A DNA stretch of 64,000 bases, taken from Tritrichomonas musculus (lineage: Eukaryota; Parabasalia; Tritrichomonadida; Tritrichomonadidae). Both the position numbers and the translations under genes were made by a program. This document shows positions 50,960 to 60,184 of this stretch, one piece after another; the first letter of the stretch is position 1, and each line of letters opens with the position of its first letter. The stretch covers positions 5,394,001 to 5,458,000 of the forward strand of contig JAPFFF010000011.1 of the NCBI GenBank assembly GCA_039105265.1, written 5' to 3'. The notes below the pieces were generated by a model. The model saw only the letters and a list, made by a program, of their open reading frames with translations. It was not told the DNA's origin and made no database searches.

Positions 50960-51211
50960 ATGGGTATTGGCATCTTCAAGAAGATTAAGAACGCTTTCAA
51001 GAACGTCGGCAGTAAGCTCAAGAATGCAGCTCAAACTGTCATCCGCAACCTCCCAAGGGCAGTTGATATTGGAAAGGGGATCATCAATAAGATCAAACCA
51101 ATCGCCGACTTCATACCAGGTGTTGGACCAGTTGTAGACACCATCAGCACTGGACTCAATTACGTAAGCAAAGCTAATGATATAGGCAAATCCATACTGG
51201 ACAAGGTCTGA
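50960..51211 (+). CDS. 83-aa Gly/Lys-rich amphipathic protein (MGIG family)
   Basis: MGIGIFKKIKNAFKNVGSKL start; then FIPGVGPVVDTISTGLNYV and GKSILDKV. Net positive, with an amphipathic N-terminal helix followed by a Gly/Pro hinge and hydrophobic segment. Divergent from the capsid gene. A membrane-lytic or DNA-condensing virion peptide is plausible from composition; no proven homologue. Confidence 0.6.
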   Translation: MGIGIFKKIKNAFKNVGSKLKNAAQTVIRNLPRAVDIGKGIINKIKPIADFIPGVGPVVDTISTGLNYVSKANDIGKSILDKV

Positions 51212-51261
51212 TCATCATAGAATATCCACATACATATGAATATATTTTTGTCCGTTTTGAA

Positions 51262-51696
51262 ATGAATACGGATATTAGGGTTATAAATGATAACAAGATG
51301 GAGCAACGCACGTTCAACTCAGTAGAGGAGTTCGACCTGTTCTACCAGAAGTACAAGGATATGTTCAATGAGAAGACCACCAATTACCTCAATAAAACCT
51401 ACAAAATAATCACACCCGAATGCGAGTACAGGATTACCAAACGCACTGGCAAGGATGGCTCTAGTAATGTGTTTCTCAAGAAGATCACCAAGCCATCCGA
51501 TAGTGACAACCTGGTGGAGATCCAATTGGCAAGCATTCGAGCTGACATCAATGCATTGCAGTCAACAGTTGATGAATACACCAAACGGATTACCACTCTG
51601 GAGAACACTATTGGCGTGATCACCACAAAAATAAATCAGCTCACCAGTACTGTGAATGAGTGTACTGATGCAGTGAACAGCCTCCTAAGGCATTAG
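51262..51696 (+). CDS. Coiled-coil protein with YKIITP core, 144 aa
   Basis: RVINDNKMEQRTFNSVEEFD, YLNKTYKIITPECEYRITK, then heptads (IRADINALQSTVDEYTKRI...) to the C-terminus, suggesting an oligomer. TATTTTTG 16 bp before the ATG. Its 3' end overlaps the next, convergent gene by 4 bases. Confidence 0.62.
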   Translation: MNTDIRVINDNKMEQRTFNSVEEFDLFYQKYKDMFNEKTTNYLNKTYKIITPECEYRITKRTGKDGSSNVFLKKITKPSDSDNLVEIQLASIRADINALQSTVDEYTKRITTLENTIGVITTKINQLTSTVNECTDAVNSLLRH

Positions 51697-51920
51697 ATCT
51701 TGGAATTATTTGGGATTACCTGGTGATTGAGTGAGTGGTGTAGAGTTGATGATGTTGACTTGATGATTGGGTCATGCACGACACACCCCTTATCTTCATA
51801 TTTTGGGACTGTGGGTTTGGTACAACTCATAGTTCGCCTACTTCGCATGTGACGTTCCAGGTGATTGAAATACGTGAGCCCATTTGAATCTCTTAATACA
51901 CGGCGTTCTTCATATGACAT
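51693..51920 (-). CDS. Small basic protein with KYEDKG core, 75 aa
   Basis: Core VPKYEDKGCVVHDPIIK and LHHSLNHQV shared with 27544-27777. The rest diverges. Opposite in direction to its neighbours, as in family E. Confidence 0.55.
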   Translation of the reverse strand: MSYEERRVLRDSNGLTYFNHLERHMRSRRTMSCTKPTVPKYEDKGCVVHDPIIKSTSSTLHHSLNHQVIPNNSKI

Positions 51921-51954
51921 TTAATCTTGAAAAAACACTTTTTTTCATATCTAA

Positions 51955-52188
51955 ATGACTGAATTGGGTGAATACAAGAAGGAGATTCCAGAGCTTAAGC
52001 GCATCAAACATGATCTCAAGGAGAAGTGCTATATGTATAAGGGCCACCTCAATAACATCAAAAGGGGTATGCTGGGTAGCAATGGACTAGCCGTTCGTGA
52101 ATCACTGATTGAGGACATCAATAGTCTGAAGGAGAAGGTCGCCAAACTCGAGAATGAGCTCGCTGAATTATCAAGCGATAACCACTAA
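51955..52188 (+). CDS. 77-aa coiled-coil protein (GMLGSNGLA family)
   Basis: MTELGEYKKEIPELKRIKHD, then GMLGSNGLAVRESLIEDI and a heptad end. The spacer to the integrase (52189-52309) carries the palindromic word CTCAGGAACAAAGTTCC (52242-52258). Confidence 0.7.
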   Translation: MTELGEYKKEIPELKRIKHDLKEKCYMYKGHLNNIKRGMLGSNGLAVRESLIEDINSLKEKVAKLENELAELSSDNH

Positions 52189-52309
52189 ATATGGGGTCAA
52201 CCGGAATCTCCTTTGGAGCTTAGAGCTTCGGCATGAAATGCCTCAGGAACAAAGTTCCGTTGCGCATAAATCCCGTAGACCTATTGGAACCACTATTTTT
52301 GCCCATTAA

Positions 52310-53536
52310 ATGTCTGACAACAGGAAATCATTCAAGCTATTCGATAAGGAGTACAATTCGCTGCTCAAGTACCCATTCAAATCCAAGATATCGAAATTGG
52401 ACCCATCGCAGTTCATCATCAACCCAGAAACTCATCATGAGCCATTCGTGAAGGACTTCAAATTGAAATCATGCAGTCCCTATTCAAAACCGGATTTCTC
52501 ATTGGAACCCGGATGTTGGGAAGTCGATTTGATGTTTGCGAATTACACCACAAGGGCTAATGGAACCGAATCCGTGGTAGTCCATGAAACCATTTACCTC
52601 ATCATGGTGAATGTCAACACACGGTATCTAATTGTGGAACCGCTTAAGAACAGACTAGCTGATACCATCAAGACTGCATACACCAAAATCATTCTTGAGA
52701 AATACGATGACTTCAAATTCAATACCATCAAATGCGATGGTGAGAATAACCTACTCAAAGTGCTTGATATACTTGGCCGCTACAACCCATCCAGAAATAA
52801 ATATAGAGGTACCAAAAATGTGTTGATTGACCGCAATGCAGTGATTGTCGATAAATCCAAACACAACAACGCTCACAAAATCGTTGATGCAACCATCAGG
52901 ACACTCCGTAATGCATTCGGTTTAGATAATCGTAGGATTGGAGACCCATACCTGATGCAACAGATGGTACACTTCTATAACAACACACCACATCGGTCTC
53001 TACGAATGCCCAATCCCAATTATCCAGGTGATGGAATCCAATATGACCAGTATCTCGCAAGGGAACCCAAGTGGATATACTACACACCCAATCAAATGCA
53101 GCACAACCCAGATTTGGAGTGGAGATACATCAGGGATTGCCAACGGCGGCTACGTCGAGTCAAAAATAATATGCAAATGGGTGGACTGCTGAGCTATCGC
53201 AAGGGTAATATCATATTGGTCCATTACGATACATCCAAAACTGAGAAGAAGCATGAGAAGCATAGGCGCATATTCAATGAGATTGCCGAATTCATTAGAT
53301 ACCATAATGGGAACGTCGAATGTAAACTGCTGAAGCCATATCGTAGATTCCAGTTGAATGATGATAATCAAGCAGGAACTGCGTTCTATGTACCGTATAC
53401 CAAAACCACAACTGGTCGAATACCTAAGTCTGATGATGAGCGAGCTACCGTAACTGTCCCCATTATGTATACCCGATTCGTGGCACCCAATTATGCATCA
53501 CTAGGTAAAGCCTATAAGCAGTACTTTGCTATCTAA
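52310..53536 (+). CDS. Retroviral-type (rve) integrase, 408 aa
   Basis: First catalytic Asp at 73 (GCWEVDLMF), second at 143 (TIKCDGE). The expected third acidic residue lies in HKIVDATIRTLRNAF, as Asp193 rather than the usual Glu, with 49 residues between the last two. Then FYNNTPHRSLRMPNPNYP, the classic conserved segment, and a basic C-terminal region (RRLRRVKNN, KTEKKHEKHRR) that may bind the element ends. Integrases of this type insert Mavericks and leave 5-6 bp duplications. No zinc-finger HHCC or chromodomain is obvious. TATTTTTG box 10 bp before the ATG. Confidence 0.85.
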   Translation: MSDNRKSFKLFDKEYNSLLKYPFKSKISKLDPSQFIINPETHHEPFVKDFKLKSCSPYSKPDFSLEPGCWEVDLMFANYTTRANGTESVVVHETIYLIMVNVNTRYLIVEPLKNRLADTIKTAYTKIILEKYDDFKFNTIKCDGENNLLKVLDILGRYNPSRNKYRGTKNVLIDRNAVIVDKSKHNNAHKIVDATIRTLRNAFGLDNRRIGDPYLMQQMVHFYNNTPHRSLRMPNPNYPGDGIQYDQYLAREPKWIYYTPNQMQHNPDLEWRYIRDCQRRLRRVKNNMQMGGLLSYRKGNIILVHYDTSKTEKKHEKHRRIFNEIAEFIRYHNGNVECKLLKPYRRFQLNDDNQAGTAFYVPYTKTTTGRIPKSDDERATVTVPIMYTRFVAPNYASLGKAYKQYFAI

Positions 53537-53539
53537 TAA

Positions 53540-53872
53540 ATGCCAAAGCGCTATTTCCATACACAGACCACCGAGTTTAAGCTACCTGAGGACTTCATAT
53601 ATAGTCGCAATAAGAAGTACATCGTAGTGCAGTATGTGGGAGCTATCCTGAATAAGACCATCATCGGTGATTTGATGGTACACTCGGATATTGTTGAATT
53701 CGACCCATACTGTGACCACTTCATAATGCTAGCCAACAGACGGCAAACCAAGTATCGCAAATATGAGATGCTCAATAGGACCAAGCGGGATTTCAAAATA
53801 TGGTTCACAGACCTGTATGGTAATGAGATAAAACCCGATGCATTCGTGCTATCGTGCTTGCTAATCTATTGA
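53540..53872 (+). CDS. Hypothetical 110-aa strand-rich protein
   Basis: Three bases after the integrase stop, so surely co-transcribed. KYIVVQYVGAILNKTIIGDL, then the end DFKIWFTDLYGNEIKPDA, which resembles the strand-rich C-terminus at 16419-17165. A single jelly-roll minor capsid role is a weak possibility. Confidence 0.5.
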   Translation: MPKRYFHTQTTEFKLPEDFIYSRNKKYIVVQYVGAILNKTIIGDLMVHSDIVEFDPYCDHFIMLANRRQTKYRKYEMLNRTKRDFKIWFTDLYGNEIKPDAFVLSCLLIY

Positions 53873-53910
53873 CCACCGTATGGCCCATATAGGAGTTTAT
53901 TTTTGGGTAA

Positions 53911-54691
53911 ATGAATGGAAAAATATACCTATATCCAGGTCAATATAAAAGCATTGAAAATAAATATATAAATGGGGTATATGCTAGTCATACAAATGAC
54001 AATAAGTATATATTCGTTAAAGATATAGGTCTACCCAAAATCGTAAGCTCTATGCGTGGGGGTTCACTTGAACCCAAATTGCATGGCTTCCTATTCTTCC
54101 TAAGGAATTATGAGAGAGAACCCAGTATTATTTGGGATGAAGCTGAAACATCAAATTGTATTCGGTTTGTGTATTTTCTTCGAGAAAACAATAATTTTAT
54201 GCAGCTGCCAAATAATGTATTTATTGCTGCCCCATATGATGAATTCGACAGTATAGTCCGTAAAAATGTTATCGTACGTTCAGGTGTTTATGATAATGAG
54301 AGATTTAATATACCAATACTCCATCACAAAGAATATATTCCTGATATTGTGATCAAACATCTACCTCCAACTCCAGACCCCAAACGCCAAAATGACAAAT
54401 ACCATCAATACTTTGCACCTCAACCAATGCAACCAACAGGGGTAATCCCACGTCCAATGCCAACAGCAGGAGATCCAAGCGAAGTCCCTATCGCAGCACC
54501 CCCAGGAGATCCAATCATGCAACCTCCACGTCCAATGCAACCAACAGGGGTAATCCCACGTCCAATGCAACCTCCATTTGTGAAGCCACCTCCAGTTCCT
54601 CCATATGTTCCTCCATATGCACCCCCAGGAGATCCAAGCGAAGTCCCTATCATGCAACCAACAGGAAATCCAATCGGGGTAATCCCACGTT
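53911..54691 (+). pseudogene. Proline-rich protein, 3' end cut by the family-C insertion
   Basis: MNGKIYLYPGQYKSIENKYI start, a 170-residue strand-rich domain, then Pro-rich repeats (MQPTGVIPRPMQP, PPGDPSEVPI). Coding stops exactly at the family-C tip: TAG at 54691-54693 is made by the first bases of AGTAGTAATGA. How much is missing cannot be told here. TTATTTTTG box 8 bp before the ATG. Function unknown. Confidence 0.55.
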
Positions 54692-55076
54692 AGTAGTAAT
54701 GATATGTGCGAGGTTCGGGTCTAATAATTTTGGCACACCTTGCCCCACCCAACCATGCGGCGCACCTAGCTCAGGTATGCAAAAATCGGGTGTGATACTC
54801 ATTATAGTTTTTACCGTTGTTTCCATTACCGAACATACATAATTTAAATAATTTTCTGAAATTCCCAGCAAACTCCCCCAAAACCCTACCACATCTACAA
54901 ATACAAATTTCTGAATTTTGGGCTATCTACCTTACATAGAAGATTACAACATGCGCAATAGGCAATCTACAATTTCACATTTTAAATTTTACATGATGAA
55001 ACACGAAAAACTGACCTTCCTAAGATAGGTGCACAAACATGAAAACCCTAGAACGATTTTTGCAAAAAATAATATT
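54692..55076. repeat. Left terminal inverted repeat of a family-C element (about 385 bp)
   Basis: AGTAGTAATGATATGTGCGA... is the reverse complement of 7875-8259 with scattered differences, so families A and C share ends and belong to one lineage. The right end is beyond the window. Confidence 0.9.
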
Positions 55077-55189
55077 AACAAGTGATGTTCAGAGATGAAG
55101 CTCAAACATGAAACACAAAACATGAAAATCATAATTTTAATATTTTTATTATTTTTATTTTTATTCTTACACAAACATCCAAACTCACA

Positions 55190-58100
55190 ATGACAAAAAT
55201 AATTCCAACATCAGCATTTGATTTACCACAAGAAACATTAACGAAGATTATTACAATTCTGAACACAAAATTACATGCGAACATAAATTTAGATTCAGAA
55301 GACAGAGAACAAAATATAACAAACTTATGTAAGTATCTTAATGAAAACGCAGCTTTTGATATTCTCTTTGACTCTGAACTTGAAACCGAAGATATAATGC
55401 CAGATGAGACTCTTGGCGAAGTTGATATCAATAATTATGTTGAAGAAATTCTCAAACAAAGAACAAAACAAATAGAAGAAAACATAGAAATTGCAAAGAA
55501 AACTATAAATAGTGTTCTGGAGCAAATTAATACTGAACCTGAAAATCAAGAATTATATGAGTATCTAGAGAAAAATGGGAGTAACTTCAAAAGCAAACAC
55601 AAAGATTTCCTCATCATCAACTTTCCTTATGATTTCGACAGAGCTGTAGCAGCTTTACAAGAATATGATTATCCAGAAATATTTGTAAAAGAGAGATATG
55701 ATCATGGTGAGCCTATAGTTACATACTACTTCAACGAAATTTCATCTTTGGAAAACATATACGAATCTCTGTACAAAGTTTACAAAGATGAACTAAAACC
55801 TTTTAAAATTCACTTTCAGTTATCAGGTATCTTTGAAACAAGTACCTTTGACTTCGAAACTTATGAAGAAAAATATGATTATGAGGCTAGAGAGATAAGA
55901 TGGCAGAATTATAAATCTGCAATTCCAATAATAGTAAAAGATGAAAGAAACTTGGAAGAATGTAAAATGTATATAGAAACTGTGCTCAACAGCTATGAAA
56001 CAACTTCATCAAATAACAAACTTACTATAGTACACTCAATTTCATTTACAGTTTCAAGAATGAGAAAGGTTACAGGCCATATCAAAAATCTTCCACAAAT
56101 TTTCAAGAACAACAACAATTATATTATTGTAGATGATGAAGATGATAATTTATGTTGGTATAGATTTCTGGCTTGCTGTTTGTACCCAGAACTCACAAAC
56201 ACCAAAAAATATAATATTACAAACAGAACTGACAAAGCTAAGAAACTTTTACTCGAAGAACATGGAATAACATACACAACAAAAATACCAAATTATGGAA
56301 AAACAATTCTAGCTCAGTTTCAAGGTTCAACGACAGAAGATATGATGAAATCAGCAGAGAAACATAAAATCAATGTTAACATTTATGAGTACAATAATGA
56401 TGAACAATATGATTTACAGGAACAATGGTATTTCAACGAAGAATATCCAACATTTTCTGCACTCTTGTTTGCCAAAGATAGAATTTTACATATAATGTTC
56501 ATCAAAGATGCTGAGAAACTTACCGCAATTCATGTTTGTCCAAAATGTAAGTCTTATGTTCATTATGGTCACAGCAATCTAAAAAGATTTGAAGATCATA
56601 TCAAACATTGTGATGGAAAGTTCAAAAAACAATTTGTACCTAACAAAGAAGCTCTACCATACTGCCCGCATATCTTAAACAACACTGTCTATGAATACTG
56701 TCTCGCTCATGATCTAGAATGGAAGCCAAACATATATTATATAACTTATGATTTTGAAACTATGGAGCAAGTTGTAAATGAGGAAGCTGGCAAGTCTACT
56801 CTTATAAACTCAAAACTCATACCACTCTCAGTTTCATCATGTGTGAAGTCTGCTTCTGGACTTACAACAAAGAACTTTAGCTTAAGAGATAGCAAAGATT
56901 TTATTCCACTTTGGTTGAATTGGCTTTTTGAAGAATCTTTGTTAATTTACGAAGATAAGCTAAAATATTCTTGTGTGCCAGAGAATATAGATCCAAATAT
57001 TAATACTATTACTGTATTTGGCTTTAATTCTTCTAGGTTTGACAGTAATTTGTTCAAGAAATATTTAAACATGGAACACTGGAGTATAGATTCTACAAGT
57101 ATTATAGGAACCTTATCATCTTTAAAACAATTTATACTCACTTCTTCTAAATATCATACTTCTTTAAGATTTATAGATGCACAAGCTTTTGTGGCAGGAG
57201 GAACATTAAAACAATTTGGTGTGGATTTTGGAGGGCAGGAGAACAGTGTAAAAGGTATATTTCCATACGAGGTTATCAACAATGAGAATTACAATGAAGT
57301 TTTGTCGAAAACAGAACCTTTCGCATATGAAGATTTCTATAGTTATCTCAATCAAAATAATCCTCTTTCTAAGAAAGATTATGAAGAATATGTGAAAGAC
57401 AGCAAGAATTACAAAAATAGATGGGAATATTTGCTAGCTTACAACGACAATGATGTAGAAATGATGATAAGACCTATAGACAATCTTATCAAAATGAATG
57501 CCGAGTATAAAGTAGACATGATTTCAAATTTATCTTTGTCAAAATGTTCAGCTTGTATCAAGTATGCTCTAGCTTATAAGAATTTCGATCCGCATGTAGA
57601 TTACGATATTATCAACAAAGAAAATACTTTTAAACCTACTTCAAAATGGTGGAGATATAAATGTGAAAGTTATTTCAAGCAAGATCAGAAGTATAATCAA
57701 ACTCATGCTACCAAACCAAGAAATTTAGAAAAGTGTATCTCTGTTGACGACTATGATAAATTTTTAAAGATATACGAGAATTCTTGCTGTCATTTGTGTG
57801 GAGAACATTTCACAAACACAAACAAACCTACATTAGATAGAATTAACAATGATATTGGACATGAGCTCGAAAATTGTAAACTTGCGTGTGCCGAGTGTAA
57901 TAAGCTTCGTAAGAGAGATGATCCAAAAATAACAAGACTCAGAACACAACTTAAGAAATTTTGCAAATTACATCATCTTCCAACTCTCATAAATGATGAA
58001 CAAGAATATTATAGTTTACGAAACAATATTACAGGTGGTTTATCAAATGTGCAGCACAGATATAATATTAAAGGTGAAACTCATATAAACAAATTTCGTT

Positions 58101-59539
58101 ATGATGCTGTCAACAATAAAGTTATCTCGTACGACACTCAGAATATTATGACTCATGTTGTTGGAGTTGATTTTAATAGTCTTTATCCTTCCTCATTTTC
58201 TTCTACAAAACATGATTTTAACAAATATCATGGCGGCGTTATGTACATGCCAGGTAGCTTTAGATATAGAATAGATGTGAAAGACGCACAAACAAAACAA
58301 AAGGCTATAAATATTATTACAAGCAAGACAAGATTCCAGCCAAATCCAAAATATTTATTCAAAGCAGAAGTGAAGTTAGTATGTCCAGCAAACAAGATAA
58401 ATTATTTTATAAATTTCCCTCCTGTCTTCAGAAATATTAACATCAAAAATAATGAAGATACAATTGGAAGTTATATGTACTCATATCTCCAAAAACACAA
58501 ACTTGCTTCTTTAGACAAAGAAGAACGTAAATTAACAATGTTGCTCGATACTTATGGTGAGTATATGACTTTCTCAAATTACTATCTTTGGTTTTTACTT
58601 GATCATGGTTTAGTATTAGAAGATGTAAAGAGTGTTTCTATTTATGAAGCTCACACAGGATTTCATGAATTTGTAACAACTTTCATGAAGAAACGGCAGG
58701 ATATAATTGCAGGAAAGGTTACAGGAAATGAAAAATTTTATAAGATCAGCATGAATGGTAGTTATGGTTACGATGGTATGAATTCTGAAAAGTTTTGTAA
58801 AGTAAAGATTTGTGATACTAACAAAGCTTATCAGTATATAATTTCACAAACGTACATGAATGGTGCTAAATTATCTGATGATCTTTTTATTATACAGCAG
58901 CAACCTAGATTCTATCACTGTACAACTTGCTTGCAAGAGAGTTTCTGGACACTAGATAATAGTAAGTTTTGGTATTTAACTTTCTATTACGATTTCATGA
59001 ATAGATGTTTGGATATGAACAAACTTCATTTAACTTCACTTGATACAGATTCATATTACTGGGCTGTAGCAGGAGATCCTGCAAAAGATGAAGACCAAGA
59101 ATTTAAGTATATCATCAAAGATCATGAATTTTATAAAAAGCATATTTACAAATTCATGCCAAATCCAGATTTACATAGTATCTACGATGAAAAGAAAATA
59201 TTAGGATTGTGTGTAGAGAAGTTTGGAGAGAATCAAGTTGCACTTGCACCAAAATGTTACACAATTTGGAATAACAATGGTAAAACAAAATCTCTGAAGT
59301 TGAAAGGAGTGAGCTTAAAGAAAAATAAGATTGTACATGAAGACTATGAAAATATACTTGAAAATAATTCTCTCAAGCCTGGAATCAATATTAACTTGCA
59401 AATGAAAAATAGTACTATGTCCAAAGTTACTGTAAACAAAAATGCTCTCACAGGACTACATACAAAAATGATAGTACTAGAGAATCAAGCTTGTGCACCT
59501 TTCATTACTGGACTCACAGCTAAAGATTATTCTTGTTAA
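55190..59539 (+). CDS. Full-length protein-primed B-family DNA polymerase with internal HNH domain
   Basis: 1449 aa. N-terminal region (1-500) with CWYRFLACCL, then a zinc-finger-like CPKCKSYVHYGHSNLKRF. Exonuclease: YDFET (D521, E523), GFNSSRFDSNLFK, YNDNDVEMM. HNH: C867-x2-C870, D883-R884, H891, N895, C900-x2-C903-N904. Palm: motif A DFNSLYPSSF (D994), motif B KISMNGSYGYD, motif C SLDTDSYYW (D1285, D1287), then CYTIW and a LKLKG end. The HNH segment lies between exonuclease and palm without intein splice signals, so it is a genuine domain of the protein and is shared by family B. Start at MTKIIPTSAFDLPQ, soon after the terminal repeat. Confidence 0.92.
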   Translation: MTKIIPTSAFDLPQETLTKIITILNTKLHANINLDSEDREQNITNLCKYLNENAAFDILFDSELETEDIMPDETLGEVDINNYVEEILKQRTKQIEENIEIAKKTINSVLEQINTEPENQELYEYLEKNGSNFKSKHKDFLIINFPYDFDRAVAALQEYDYPEIFVKERYDHGEPIVTYYFNEISSLENIYESLYKVYKDELKPFKIHFQLSGIFETSTFDFETYEEKYDYEAREIRWQNYKSAIPIIVKDERNLEECKMYIETVLNSYETTSSNNKLTIVHSISFTVSRMRKVTGHIKNLPQIFKNNNNYIIVDDEDDNLCWYRFLACCLYPELTNTKKYNITNRTDKAKKLLLEEHGITYTTKIPNYGKTILAQFQGSTTEDMMKSAEKHKINVNIYEYNNDEQYDLQEQWYFNEEYPTFSALLFAKDRILHIMFIKDAEKLTAIHVCPKCKSYVHYGHSNLKRFEDHIKHCDGKFKKQFVPNKEALPYCPHILNNTVYEYCLAHDLEWKPNIYYITYDFETMEQVVNEEAGKSTLINSKLIPLSVSSCVKSASGLTTKNFSLRDSKDFIPLWLNWLFEESLLIYEDKLKYSCVPENIDPNINTITVFGFNSSRFDSNLFKKYLNMEHWSIDSTSIIGTLSSLKQFILTSSKYHTSLRFIDAQAFVAGGTLKQFGVDFGGQENSVKGIFPYEVINNENYNEVLSKTEPFAYEDFYSYLNQNNPLSKKDYEEYVKDSKNYKNRWEYLLAYNDNDVEMMIRPIDNLIKMNAEYKVDMISNLSLSKCSACIKYALAYKNFDPHVDYDIINKENTFKPTSKWWRYKCESYFKQDQKYNQTHATKPRNLEKCISVDDYDKFLKIYENSCCHLCGEHFTNTNKPTLDRINNDIGHELENCKLACAECNKLRKRDDPKITRLRTQLKKFCKLHHLPTLINDEQEYYSLRNNITGGLSNVQHRYNIKGETHINKFRYDAVNNKVISYDTQNIMTHVVGVDFNSLYPSSFSSTKHDFNKYHGGVMYMPGSFRYRIDVKDAQTKQKAINIITSKTRFQPNPKYLFKAEVKLVCPANKINYFINFPPVFRNINIKNNEDTIGSYMYSYLQKHKLASLDKEERKLTMLLDTYGEYMTFSNYYLWFLLDHGLVLEDVKSVSIYEAHTGFHEFVTTFMKKRQDIIAGKVTGNEKFYKISMNGSYGYDGMNSEKFCKVKICDTNKAYQYIISQTYMNGAKLSDDLFIIQQQPRFYHCTTCLQESFWTLDNSKFWYLTFYYDFMNRCLDMNKLHLTSLDTDSYYWAVAGDPAKDEDQEFKYIIKDHEFYKKHIYKFMPNPDLHSIYDEKKILGLCVEKFGENQVALAPKCYTIWNNNGKTKSLKLKGVSLKKNKIVHEDYENILENNSLKPGININLQMKNSTMSKVTVNKNALTGLHTKMIVLENQACAPFITGLTAKDYSC

Positions 59540-59588
59540 AAACTTTATTCTTATTTTTGAATTTCTTTTGGAAACATAAAGAAAGTCC

Positions 59589-59655
59589 TAGCTCAGTGGT
59601 ATTCTCATGAACATAAAGTTCCGCGGTTCGAAACACAGCTGGACCGACATTTTTT
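59589..59655 (+). other. tRNA-like Pol III unit
   Basis: A box TAGCTCAGTGG (59589-59599), B box GGTTCGAAAC (59625-59634) and T6 (59650-59655). The A-B distance is about 8 bases shorter than in a normal tRNA. GAACATAAAGTTC can form a small hairpin without a proper anticodon loop, so this is a shortened tRNA-like sequence. It stands just after the polymerase gene. Confidence 0.35.
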
Positions 59656-59739
59656 CAAACTCCCAAGAAATGAAAAATAAAGCTGAAATGTGAAATAAAA
59701 GATGATTATGAAATGTTAAATGAAAATAAATTATGAAAA

Positions 59740-59940
59740 CGGGTGTAGAAATAATGACGGTTGTAGAAAGATTGAAAACTCACACAAATAATAAAAATAC
59801 GGTTGTAGACATAATGACGGTTGTAGAAAGATTGAAAACTCACACAAATAATAAAAATACGGTTGTAGACATAATGGCGGTTGTAGAAAGATTGAATACT
59901 ATCACAAATATGATTATAAAGACGGTTGTAGACAGTTTTA
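59740..59940. repeat. 60-bp tandem repeats (GGTTGTAGA...)
   Basis: The unit ATAATGACGGTTGTAGAAAG... repeats with a 60-bp period (two exact, partial third). An open frame of 71 codons runs over it, in phase because 60 is a multiple of 3. I do not count it as a gene. Confidence 0.75.
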
Positions 59941-59967
59941 GAGAATAAAAATTGAATTCTATCACAA

Positions 59968-60130
59968 ATCTAGAAAATGTAAACGTGCAACAGGAAATAA
60001 ACGTGCAACAGGAAATAAACGTGCAAATCTAGAAATTATAAACGGCAACGAGAAATAAACGTGCAAATCTAGAAATTATAAACGGCAACAAGAAATAAAC
60101 GTGCGAGAATGGAAATTATAAACGGCAACA
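59968..60130. repeat. Short direct repeats AAACGTGCAA... / TTATAAACGGCAAC
   Basis: Several about 18- and 41-bp units in direct order between the 60-bp array and the next gene. Non-coding. Confidence 0.7.
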
Positions 60131-60184
60131 AGAATTAGAAATCAAAAAACTCTTATATTATTTTTATTTTTATTTCAAACAACA

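Noticed and set aside
57785-57910. Intein in the polymerase
   Set aside because: HNH is present but no Cys/Ser start block, no HN-Cys end block, and the inserted part is too short for an intein.
59733-59948. 71-aa repeat protein
   Set aside because: Open only because the 60-bp period is a multiple of three; no box upstream and no homologue.
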